DNA of 64,000 nucleotides from Allacma fusca (Eukaryota > Arthropoda > Collembola > Symphypleona > Sminthuridae): contig OX359245.1 of the NCBI GenBank assembly GCA_947179485.1, positions 68,435,067-68,499,066 on the forward strand. The letters run 5' to 3'. Each line of letters starts with the position of its first letter. Positions within the stretch are counted from its first letter, which is position 1. The translations under genes and the position numbers were made by a program. Below are positions 1 to 10,556 of this stretch, piece by piece. The notes below the pieces were generated by a model. The model searched no databases. It saw nothing but the letters and a program-made list of their open reading frames with translations, and had not been told where the DNA came from.

Positions 1-1712
1 CAATAAATCTCAAAGAAGCCATGTGTTTTGCATTGTTCAACGCAGGCAGTTATGTTCAGTCCGAAAAACTATTTAACGAAGTTCTACAAAAGCGAAATAC
101 AATATTCGGCCCACAGCACCCCACTTCTTTGAATACAAAACAGCATTTAGCAGAAAATTTACATAGCCAAGGAAAATGTGAGGAGGCACATCAAATTTAC
201 AAAGATATTCTAGAAATTCGCATTAGAATTTTGGGCCCAGAACATCGGGATACGCTGGATATACAATCAAATATAGCGGATGTTTTGAAAAGTAAGGGCA
301 GGTATAAAGAGGCTTATATAATGTACATGGATATTCTGGAAATTCAAAATAAAATATTTGGCCCCAAAAATACAAAAACATTGTCAACTAAGCAAAATCT
401 GGCGTATGTGCTAATGCTTGAAGAAAAAAATGAAGAAGCATATTTAATATACACCGACATACTGGAAATTAACAGTGCAATTTTCGGAACCGAACATACG
501 AATACAATTCGTGCGAAACAGAAAATTGCATCTGTTTTGGACAACCAGAGGAAATATGAAGAGGCATATGTTATATATAACGAGATTCTAGAAGTTCACA
601 AACGAATTTATGGTCCAGAACATCCGAAGACGCTTTTAACAAAACAAGATATGGCGGATACGTTGAAACGCCTGGGAATGTATGACGAGGCAATTCGAAT
701 CTACTCTGAGATTATAAAGACTCAGAGTAAAATTTTGGGGCCGGACCATCCGGACACGCTTGATACCAGACACTTTATGGCAGATGCTTTCAAATATCAG
801 GACAAATATGAAGAGGCATATCAAATATACAAAGATATCCTGGAAATTCGAAACGCAGTATTGGGCCCGGAACATCCAATTACACTATATTCAAAGCACA
901 GTGTTGCGGATGTTCTGGAAAGTCTAAAAAGATATGGAGAGGCTTACCAGATCTACAACGAAGTTCTCAAAAGTCGCAATGCAGTTTTGGGCCCTGAACA
1001 CCACTACGTACTTTCCACAAAAAGCAACGTTGCGGATGTTTTGGTATGTCAAGAAAAATATGAAGAGGCATTTGGAATATACTCCGAGATCTTGGAAATA
1101 CAAAATGAAATAATTGGACCAGACCATCCCGACACCCTTGCTACGAAATACAAGGTGGCATGTGTTTGGGAAATTCTGAAAAAATATGAAGAGGCATACA
1201 AAATTTACAACGAGGTTCTAGAAAGACGAATTACAGTTTTAGGGCCGGAGCATCGGATTACACTTATAACTAAACACAGTTTAGCGAATATTTTGGAAAT
1301 TCAGGAAAGATATGAAGAGGCTTATCGTATTTACAGCGAGGTGTTGGAAGGTCGCTCAAAAGTTTTGGGATCAGAGCATTCCAGTACACTTGAAACAAAA
1401 GACAAATTAGCATTTGTGTTGATAATGCAGAGGAAATATAAAGAGGCATTCAAAATGTACAACGAGATTCTACAAACACGCACAAGGATTTTGGGCGCTG
1501 AGCATCCTACAACACTTACGACAAAAAATAAAACGGCGGATGTTCTGCAATGTCAGAGAAGATATGAAGAGGCATACCGTATTTACAGCGAGGTTCTGGC
1601 AATTCGCTCTGTAGTTCTGGGACCCGAACATCGAAGTACCCTTGCAACAAAGCACAGTATGGCGGATGTTTTGAAATTTCAGGCAAGATATGAAAGGAAA
1701 AAACAAATTTAG
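1..1712 (+). CDS. NB-ARC/TPR paralogue 1, 5' partial (TPR array only)
   Basis: This is the C-terminal part of a protein made of tandem 42-residue TPRs of the kinesin-light-chain/nephrocystin-3 type. I count 13 repeats, each ending in a variant of LGPEHPxTL and carrying a KYEEAYxIYxxVLE helix pair. The frame is open to base 3 upstream of the ATG at 21, and residues before that ATG (INLKEAMCFALF) align with the middle of the intact paralogue at 4.6-9.4 kb. The ATG is therefore internal, and the NB-ARC part should lie outside the window. The frame ends at TAG 1710-1712, exactly where a paralogue repeat would have a Tyr codon (ATT TAC AAC GAT GTT in related repeats). Degenerate repeat sequence continues downstream, so this copy is probably truncated or a pseudogene. 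TPR arrays of this type bind ligands or partners in STAND proteins; the ligand here is unknown. Confidence 0.8.
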   Translation, partial: INLKEAMCFALFNAGSYVQSEKLFNEVLQKRNTIFGPQHPTSLNTKQHLAENLHSQGKCEEAHQIYKDILEIRIRILGPEHRDTLDIQSNIADVLKSKGRYKEAYIMYMDILEIQNKIFGPKNTKTLSTKQNLAYVLMLEEKNEEAYLIYTDILEINSAIFGTEHTNTIRAKQKIASVLDNQRKYEEAYVIYNEILEVHKRIYGPEHPKTLLTKQDMADTLKRLGMYDEAIRIYSEIIKTQSKILGPDHPDTLDTRHFMADAFKYQDKYEEAYQIYKDILEIRNAVLGPEHPITLYSKHSVADVLESLKRYGEAYQIYNEVLKSRNAVLGPEHHYVLSTKSNVADVLVCQEKYEEAFGIYSEILEIQNEIIGPDHPDTLATKYKVACVWEILKKYEEAYKIYNEVLERRITVLGPEHRITLITKHSLANILEIQERYEEAYRIYSEVLEGRSKVLGSEHSSTLETKDKLAFVLIMQRKYKEAFKMYNEILQTRTRILGAEHPTTLTTKNKTADVLQCQRRYEEAYRIYSEVLAIRSVVLGPEHRSTLATKHSMADVLKFQARYERKKQI

Positions 1713-2100
1713 AACGATGTTTCAAATAGTTGTTACCACAAGTAGTTGCCACTGGATACTTCTAGATTATGTAGATCGAAACGCAATAATATGATGGATG
1801 ATTAGGAATATCAGGAAAACTATTTACAGTAGAAGATCTTGTTCTTTTGAATGTTCTACAAGATGAAAATAAAAAACTAGGACCAGATCATTTCGGCACA
1901 CTGGTTACCAAGTACGATATAGAAAATATTTCGCGTAGCCAGGGCAAACTAAAAAATGAACTTCTAAATAAAGAGGCTATCAACAAAAACATGAATTTAG
2001 GATCGTAACGATCCGATAATAGGGCTAACAAACAAGAAACCAGCGACCTACTAACAAAGCGGATTTTGTTTAAAAGCTTTGCTGTTGTCAAATATTTTAG
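1713..2100 (+). pseudogene. Decayed 3' end of NB-ARC/TPR paralogue 1
   Basis: Coding relics continue past the TAG at 1710 in shifted frames. Bases 1853-1951 read as half a TPR (VLQDENKKLGPDHFGTL) in a different frame from the main ORF. Bases 2062-2100 read DFV, a stop, then KLCCCQIF and a final TAG, in a third frame. This aligns without gaps with DFVTERRCCKFL at the end of paralogue 3 and DFFPKCCSCDII at the end of paralogue 2. The relic shows the ancestral gene extended about 130 codons further and ended in a Cys-rich CaaX sequence. An AATAAA at 2135 matches the position of the poly(A) signal after paralogue 3. Confidence 0.75.
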
Positions 2101-3282
2101 GATTATAAACTCCAAGTTCAGTTGTTAAATCAGCAATAAATATTTGAATATTTTTAAATATTTGATAATTATTCTATGTCTTACATTCTATACTGAATGA
2201 TCCGACGCAGTCAATTATTCAGTCTTACATCTGTTCAAGCGTAAAACACATCAATTAAGCCACTGACTGTCTCTGATTTAATTTAATTTAATTAATACTG
2301 TGCGCATATGGTGCTTAATTTATTACACTCTATTGCCTGAGGAAATTGAGGGGAGGCTAATATTTAGGACTAGCTCTGTTGAAAGGGAGATTCCCTCTTG
2401 ACATAAATATATTCTCATCGCATGTTTTTTGCGGTAACTGGTTAAAACAAAAAATGTATATATGCATTATCTCATATTGACAATAAATCCTGGATGACAT
2501 ATGAAACATAAAAACGCGTCTCTTTCTGAGACGTATAATGTAAATGTCGAAAAATTGTCTACTCAAAGCAATGTTTTTAATTGTATAAGCAAAATAGAAA
2601 TAGAATGATTGTTAATTAAAGACGTGGAGAATAAGTAGATTATAAAAGCGTGCAGATAAGAGTAACTAAGATTGTTAACTTGTGGAATTTTCGTACAACT
2701 ATTATGAATTATATCAGTTACAGTTGCTTTAGTTCTTGTGATGTTGAATGTCATGGATATCCAGTCGTTTTTAATATACGTGAGGTCTGCAATGATCAGT
2801 GTAACTTGAACTGGATGATTTTAGTAAAAATTAAATTTTGTCGGGATATGTGATTCGAGTGTTTATTATTTTTTAAGTAAATCAAAAACAAGATCTACAT
2901 CTCAACCTATTAGAGAGATATTATTTTAAGTCATTATTTTAAGTAATGGTATCTAAATGAAGCTTAATAATTAAACATTTACTAGTAAAGAAATTTCTAC
3001 ATGGGTACGCATAATTCACAGGTTAATTCTGTTAAGGTTATACTGTAGCATGACAGTACAGGAGTTTTGCCGCGCATTTTACAATGACCGGATCTCCAAA
3101 TATGGATAAATATATTGCTAACCCTTAGGAACCACTCAACTGTTCTTTCTAATTATTATAAAATAATAGTTGCATTATACTGTAATAGTAAACATCCACA
3201 CATTAGTCTGTTTGGCCGGAGAACGCTGCTGTTTGGCTTTCTGGGTTTATTAAACGCTTTGTACTCATATGCTGTTCCAGAA
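2101..3282. other. AT-rich intergenic sequence
   Basis: A possible poly(A) signal (AATAAA at 2135-2140) belongs to the decayed gene upstream. Otherwise I see only AT-rich sequence with a short ATTTA run near 2277-2295 and no supportable gene. Confidence 0.5.
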
Positions 3283-3928
3283 CAGAGCTGCGTTCAAGTC
3301 AAGTTATTTTAGACAACTTGACATGAAATTGACTTGAACTTGAAAAAATTGTCTAAGCGATGTATCCGCACTTGTACTTGATGAATCAAGTTTCTCAAGC
3401 AACTTGAGTATTCAAGTACTCGATTTTCAAGTTCATTTTATTGAACTTGAACTTGATCATAACTTGACGTTCAAGTTGGGCACATAACTTGACTTGAACG
3501 TGAACTTGAACTTGTACTTGAACTTGATTATTCAAGTAATTTTTTCGTAAATGAATAAACAATACTAAAAATTTCGTCCACAACTATTATAGTTAATAAT
3601 GGCATTATAAGAACATCTTTATAAAATAATAAGGCCGAAATTTTAATTATTCAAATTGCTTTTCAGTGACAAAAACTCAAGTTATACTCAAGTTTTATTC
3701 AAGTACTTCCATTCATGGTACTTGAACTTGACTTGATTTTACAATCAAGTAATAAATTATTAACTTGAACTTGATCGAACTTTAACTTGAAAATTCAAGT
3801 TAAAATCATAATTTCACTTGAACTTGATGTTCAAGTTTCAAGTTACAAAATTGTCTGCACTTGACTTGACTTGAACTTGATACGCACTTGAACTATTCAA
3901 GTTATACTTGAACTTGAACGCAGCTCTG
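3283..3928. mobile_element. hAT-type MITE with AACTTG-repeat interior
   Basis: This 646-bp element is bounded by inverted termini CAGAGCTGCGTTCAAGT (left) and its complement ending CGCAGCTCTG (right). It is flanked on both sides by a perfect 8-bp duplication, TTCCAGAA (3275-3282 and 3929-3936). An 8-bp target-site duplication with CAG...CTG ends is the hallmark of hAT transposons. There is no transposase. The interior is mostly degenerate AACTTG/CAAGTT hexamer runs on both strands, with a unique AT-rich core near 3540-3660, so the element can fold back extensively. It is a non-autonomous element dependent on a hAT transposase elsewhere. Confidence 0.88.
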
Positions 3929-4577
3929 TTCCAGAAGACATGCAGTGAGTAGAAAAGGGAACTTCGTTTCTAATATAAACAATTACTGTAACAGCGTGTT
4001 AATAAGTTTATTAACTAAAGCTTAGTCATTAGTGGGCTACACCTTATCACGATTAAATTGTGTGCATGTTTTTCCTTATTCCCAAGAATTTAACTCTTAT
4101 AAAGGCTGTGGAGGGAGGAATATAATTATGTCGGATTATCCTCCAAGCTCATGTAGAACCGTGACGGTAATTATTTTGATATTTGTTCCCCGAAATACAC
4201 ACATAGAAAAACTCTACGAAGCTAACCAACAAGCAGTAAGTTCAGTATATGTTAAAGTAACTTTAACTGCATCCTATTCTCACAGGGGCTTATTTATTCT
4301 AGCCATTTCCACAAGCATTTCACTATTAAAAATTTTTACATTGTTTATTGTTATACGCGTTTGGTTCTTCTCAACTGCGATTTCATGAACTTTTCATGAT
4401 TTCGCTCGCATGACCAAATGAAGCAATAAATTGAATTCATTTTTGTAACAGAAAAATAACTAGATACCTCTACATATACTTGGCGTTCAATTATCTTACC
4501 ACAAAAGCAATTTTTTTTAATATTCAAATTCCGGCTTATTACCTTACTCCAGACAGCGCGTTGGCAGACCTTCTGAA
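3929..4577. other. Intergenic / presumptive promoter region of NB-ARC/TPR gene 2
   Basis: AT-rich sequence between the MITE duplication and the first coding exon of gene 2. A pyrimidine-rich AG at 4551-4552, also present upstream of gene 3 near 10532, may be the acceptor of a 5'UTR intron. The two genes differ in phase upstream of the ATG, arguing against coding there. Confidence 0.4.
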
Positions 4578-7500
4578 ATGGAAAACAACATTAGCAATTC
4601 GTGGAGGTAATTTGAATTAGCCCGTTATTTTGAAATAATACCAATAAGTTTAGCTCATACAATGGAAGGAAATGAAAAATGATTTCCCATAATTTAGATG
4701 GTTCTAGGTGTTCAGACGTTTTGGGAAATATTCAGAACAAACATTTGAAATGAAGTTAATTAATTTCCAAATTGTCTAAATTTAAAATTATGAGTTCCCC
4801 CTTCCGATTTTGCTTCTCGAAAGTAATATGTCATATTTAGAATAAAAAAGGTAACTAACGTGTAGGAAATATTATAATTTCCGAAACTATTTATTTATTT
4901 CAAAACACAATTTCTTGCGTTATGTGCTTTTGAAACATTTCGAGGAAATATATTTTTGCTAAGTTTTTTTTAGAGATAATCTGGTCATTTGGCTATGATT
5001 CCTGAAAAAGGTGCAAGGTTGGTGAAAACGCAGTGACGACGTCGGACATCTGCAATGTGTAATGAGCTATACTAAATTTTTGGTTTATCTCAAAGTATCG
5101 TTTTGATTTTTAGATCTACAAAAAACGACTCAACAATCACTTCTAACCCAGTGCAACATCCAAAGGTACCATCTTGTACATCTTCCATACCCATACGATG
5201 TAATTAACCAAATAATTAGAAAACTAATCACACGATACGCTTGTCCTAATTTAGAATACCATTAGTACTTCAACCGGTCTCATTATAAATGGAACCTACC
5301 ATGGCGACATGGAAGTATTGGTTAATCTAAACATACCAAATCCTACTCAACGTCCGAAACGCATTGAATTCAACATTGACGAATGTGTCTCGACTTTCAC
5401 GGGAAGAGACGCTTTCGTCAAACAAATCCATGAGGACATACTGAATAGTCCTAATTGTGAGTCTCCGTCATCATGTTCTCAGATAGTGGTGATTTGTGGG
5501 ATGGCCGGGGTGGGGAAATCTGAGCTGGCACGAAAATACATTGAACTGTACAAGAAACAATATGACCACGTTTTATGGATCAACTCTGAAACCTACTCGG
5601 TGGCAATTAGCTGTTTCCTGAGAATAGCTGCAAAAATATCAAATGATCTTAATCATGACGTCAGGAGAAAGCTGGATGAGGACATTTTGGACGAAATTTA
5701 TGATTTCGTCTGCCAAAAACACACTTTGATCGTTTACGACAACGCAGAATTCTTCAAGGAAGAGGATGGAAAGGATGGACTTCATCTACTTCTACCACGG
5801 GTAAAATCCACAAGGACAGTGCCTGCAGTAATTATCACTACAAGAAATCCAAACTGGGGAAATTTTACGTGTAGGGATTTGAAAGGCTTTGATATCGATG
5901 AGACGCGGGAATTACTGACGAAACAAGATTTTGAAGACAATGCGGATAATCAGTGCTTAGCTGAAGGTATTCAAAATATGTGTAACGGATTACCGTTGGA
6001 AGTACAACAAGCCATTTCACTATTTCGTCACAAGCAAAAAATTAATGCGGCTACGTCTCAGAAACCATACACTGCAAAAGATTTTTTGAGCGACTTGTCT
6101 CTCAGTAGGAAGAAATTATTGCCTTTGACTGAGCCAGCTGAATTTGTCTCACAGAACTTGTATGCCTTGGTTGAAATGACATTTGATCTAATTGACTCAG
6201 TACAATACGGTGAATTGGCTTTGCAATGTCTTAGTCTAATGGTTATCCTAAGCCCTGATCACATCCCTACTGGTATTGTTGACGAGTTCTACAAAAATGA
6301 AGGTACTGCATTGGCAGAAGCACTGAATTTACTTCGTGACTGCAATATTGTTACACGGTCCAATGAATGTTATCAGATTAATCGGAATATTCAAGCCGTT
6401 TTGCTTGGTTCAAGCAGAATTCAAAATTATTACACGCAAAAAAAGGAGGACGTCATGTCCAAAGTAATACCATTCTTTTCGGGATTTCTTGATGCCATGG
6501 CTATTAATTCGGTACAAGTCCACGAAATAGCCAATAGTGCAGTACAACTCCACAAACACATCTCCCCTGAGAGTGTTTCCAAAGACATTTTGGATTTCCA
6601 AAAAATCCTTTTACATAAACTAACTGAGATTGGCAAATATAATGACGCACTCACAATTTGTCACGCCGCACTCAAAACAAGTGAGATACTAATGGGGGAG
6701 GAGGATAATGTAACAATCGACTTCAAAGAAAGCCTATGTGAGGCATTGCTAAACGCGGGAAAGTATCCGGAGTCTCAAAACCTTTTCAACGAAGTTTTAC
6801 ATACTCGAACTGATATTTTCGGTCCGGAACACCCCGCTACTTTGACTACGAAGAACAATTTAGGGAAAGTTTTGCACACGCAAGGGAAATATGAAGAGGC
6901 CTATAAAACTTTCAGGGATGTTCTGGAAATTCGCCAAACGTTTTTAGGTCCGGAACATTTGGTTACTCTGGCTACAAAAAATAATCTAGCAGGAGTGTTG
7001 GCAAGTCTGGGGAAATTTGAGGACGCATATCAAATCAACATTGCCATTCGAGAAGCTCAAGTTCCAATATTGAGTCCGGAACATCCACTGATCATAAATA
7101 CGTTACATAATATTGCTGGCTGTTTGGTAAGCCTTGGGAAATATGAAGAAGCTTACCCCATTTACATCGACATTCTAAAAGTGAGAGATAGGATCTTGGG
7201 CCCAGAGCATCCCAATACAGTGGCAACAAAACATAGCATGGCGGAACTTTTGGAGAGTCAAGGAAAATATGAAGAGGCATACCGGACTTACGTTGATGTT
7301 CTGGAAATTCGAAATAAAATAATAGGACCGGACCATCCGACTACACTGGTAACAAAGCACAATTTGGCGGGTGTTTTATTAAAACGGGGAGAAATTGATG
7401 AGGCATGTTTAATCTGTATGGAGGTTCTTGAAAGCAAAAACAAAATATTCGGTCCGGAGCATCTGAGTACACTTCATACAAAAACCAGTATGGCATTAAT

Positions 7501-9403
7501 TTTGGAAAGTCAAGGCAAATATGAAGAGGCCTATAAGATGGGTATGGATGTTCAAGAAATTCAAGATAAAATATTAGGACCCGACCATCCCAGAACGCTT
7601 ATTACTAAACAAAATATAGCTAGTGTTTTGGATAGTTTGGGAAAATATGAAGAAGCAAGCCAGATGTATAAGAACGTTCTTAAAGTTCAAAATAACATTT
7701 CCTGCCCAGAACACCCTGACACTTTGGTTATTAAGAATAATTTAGCTAAAGTTTTGCATACGCAAGGAAAGTATGAAGAAGCACATCAAATTTACAAAGA
7801 CATTCTGAAATGCAGCAATGCAATTTTGGGCCCCGAACATCCGAGTATTCTGATAACAAGAAATAATATAGCGCTTGTTCTGGAAAGTCAGGGGAGATTT
7901 GAAGAGGCATACCAAATCTACATTGATGTTCAAGAGATTCAAATTTCAATACTAGGTGCGAAACATCCTCAAACGTTAACTACATTGCATAACATCGCAT
8001 ATGTTTTAGAAAGTCAGGGGAAATTTGACGAGGCTTATCCGATTTACGCTGATGTTTTAGAAAATCAAAATAAAATATTGGGCCCGGAACATCCACAAAC
8101 GTTGAAAACAAAACATAACATGGCGAGTGTTTTGTTAAGTCAATGTAAATACGAAGACGCATATGCAATCTACGATAATCTTCTGAAAATTAAAAATAAA
8201 ATATTCGGCCCGGAACATCCTAGTACAATAAGCACAAAACAGAATCTGGCCTGTGTTTTACAGAATCAGGGCAAATATGAAGAGGCACAGCAAATTTATA
8301 ATGATGTTCTAGAAAGTCAAAAGAAAGTATTAGGCCCGGTTCATCCAAGTTTACTCATAATCAAACAAAATATAGCCGTTGTTTTGGAACTTCAGGGAAA
8401 ATTTGAAGAGGCCCGCCCAATTTACAACGATGTGTTACAAAGTTGCGGCACCGTTGTGGACCCAGAAACACCATCTACGCTGACAACGAAGCTAAATATA
8501 GCGAATGCGTTCAAAAGACATGGAAAATATGACGAGGTATATCAAATCTACAAAGAGGTTCTGGAAGTTCATACTAGAATTTTGGGGCCAGAACATTCAA
8601 AAACTCTTTTTATGAAACATAGTATTGGCGATATCTTGACAATTCAGCAAAAATTTGAAGAGGCATTTCGAATTTACAACGACGTTCTACAAGTTCAAAA
8701 TAAAATATTCGGTCCGGACCATCCAGACACCCTTGAAACCAAACACGTTATAGCCGGTGTTTTAGAAAGTCAAGGAAAATATAAGGATGCATCACAGATT
8801 TACATGGAAATACTGGAAATTACCGCCAGAATTTTAGGACCAAAACATCTAAACATACTTACAACAAAGCACAAATTGGCGCGCGTGTTGCAAAAACAGG
8901 AAAATTCGAATGTGGCAGACCTAATGAACAATGATGTCCTAGTAAACCGCAAGACTATTTTCGGGTCAGAACATGCCCCAAATCGGACAACAAAACTCAA
9001 AACATTGGAAGTATTGGAATGCCAGAGAACGTGCGAAAATTCTATTCCTAATTACAACGAGGTTCCACAAACTGAAAATGAAATACTGAATCCGGATCAC
9101 CCTGACGGGATTATTACCAATCATGATGTGGCGGGTGCTCCAGAACATCAGGGAAACTACAAAGAACAGAACCAAAATAATGAAGATATTTTAAAACGTC
9201 TCAATTCAATTTCAAACCCAGAACATCCCACTACAATTACTACAGAACAAAGTACGTCAGGTGCTTTGGAATGCCAGAAAAATTATGAGGAGACACGGCA
9301 AATTTATGATGAAGTTCTCAACTTTGAAAATGAAATATCAGGGTCGGATCATCCCGAAATGCTGGATTTCTTTCCGAAGTGTTGCTCTTGTGACATTATT
9401 TAG
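4578..9403 (+). CDS. NB-ARC/TPR STAND protein, gene 2 (intact, 1,409 aa, CaaX end)
   Basis: Exons: 4578-4606, 5114-5165, 5255-9403. The large exon alone opens at ATG 5309, but the upstream codons (NGTYHGD) match paralogue 3 (TGSYHGD). Tracing back gave two small exons with matching phases and a start in good context (GAAATGG). Order in the protein: short N-terminus; NB-ARC with P-loop GMAGVGKS (about 109-116), Walker B LIVYDN (185-190), sensor TTR (222-224) and GLPL (272-275); a winged-helix region; then about 22 TPRs of 42 residues, degenerate near the end. The C-terminus is CCSCDII, a CaaX-like box with extra cysteines. By family, NB-ARC proteins are ATP/ADP switches that oligomerise after the repeat array senses a ligand. 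The ligand and effector output are unknown, and I see no death or TIR domain. Poly(A) signal at 9442. Confidence 0.9.
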
Positions 9404-9441
9404 CATTTTAAATGTCAGGTTCTGATTATCAACAGATGACA

Positions 9442-9447
9442 AATAAA
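9442..9447 (+). promoter_or_regulatory. Poly(A) signal of gene 2
   Basis: AATAAA lies 39 bp after the stop codon of the gene ending at 9403. Confidence 0.55.
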
Positions 9448-10556
9448 TGATTCAATATGTATACTTTCCTAGATATTTATTGTATGACATGCTGGAAATA
9501 GTAACTAAATTATCCAATAAATCACATTTACGCCTTTCAAAGGAATTACTTGGAGTCATTCTCCAGTGACGTTACTTAATATTGAAACAACCAGAGAAAG
9601 AATTGCAAGGAACTTCAATTACGTTCATACGTTCCAAACCAAAATGCGGTGTACCCCTGGTATAAGCAACTTACGTATATATGTATAAAATAGTCTACAC
9701 TACTACTGTATAATGGCGAAAAAATATAAACTAACAAGTCATCATGTAATCGAATGTTAATTATTTTTCTGCTTACAAGAGCCTGCGTCACTACACCAGT
9801 TAAACATTAAATAATTTGCGTGTATATTATGTACCTAAATGAATGAGTATTTTACGCCTGGAGATTACAGTTTGATGTCAACCTACTATATTACATACTT
9901 GCTCGTGCAGACCTGGGGAGGCATAAATATTTTTCTTTCCTGGAAAAAACTTTCGTTGAAAAACCACAAGTATTTTTCTATATCCAACAGTTGTTTCCAA
10001 AGAATGGCAATATATCTGCCAACATATGACGATCCCAGCATATGTTTTCAAATGTAATGCTGAGAAGTATCCAGTCATGCCGTTGTATGTAAAGGGTAAA
10101 CTTTCCAAAAAAGGAAAACACTATATAAGAAATTCTCTATCTAGAGCTAAGCAAGTTAGTTGTAAATTCAAGGGGTATCCAGAGGATATTTTTTATGCTC
10201 CTAATTGACACATTAGAGCACTCGAGAAACTTGCAGTCGAAATTGTGACAGTTGTACGGAATCATCCGTCTAGAAAAAATCCGTGAAATCCCTTTGTTTA
10301 AATGTACGACTAAAAATACTTTCCCCTCTTACCATAACATTTTTGACTTTTCGGCTCATAGGGTTTTTCTATAATAGGAACCTCAACGTCGCGTGATCTC
10401 CTTTTTATGTTCAAATTAAATAATAAAACAATTTTACTCCCGTAACAAAGGAATAAAGGCCACACCGTGAGATTACCCAGACACATATTGTACTCACTGT
10501 ATCCAACTTCGATCTCAAAATCTCTCTCTTCAGTCCACGTTGGCAAACGCTGTAAG
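9448..10556. other. Intergenic region between NB-ARC/TPR genes 2 and 3
   Basis: About 1.1 kb of AT-rich sequence. Short open frames near 9840-10208 show no recognisable domain. The last 60 bp resemble the sequence before the first exon of gene 2, which fits tandem duplication of gene plus promoter. Confidence 0.45.

Noticed and set aside
3395-3583. Minus-strand frame with QVQVQVHVQV repeats
   Set aside because: Translation of AACTTG-type simple repeat inside the MITE.
4240-4300. Short similarity to the sequence upstream of the lectin gene (CTGCATC.TATTCTCAC)
   Set aside because: A match of this length with a mismatch is expected by chance in 64 kb.
5309-5311. ATG 5309 (and 10989) as protein starts of genes 2 and 3
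   Set aside because: Conserved codons continue upstream and phase-matched exons with better-placed ATGs exist.
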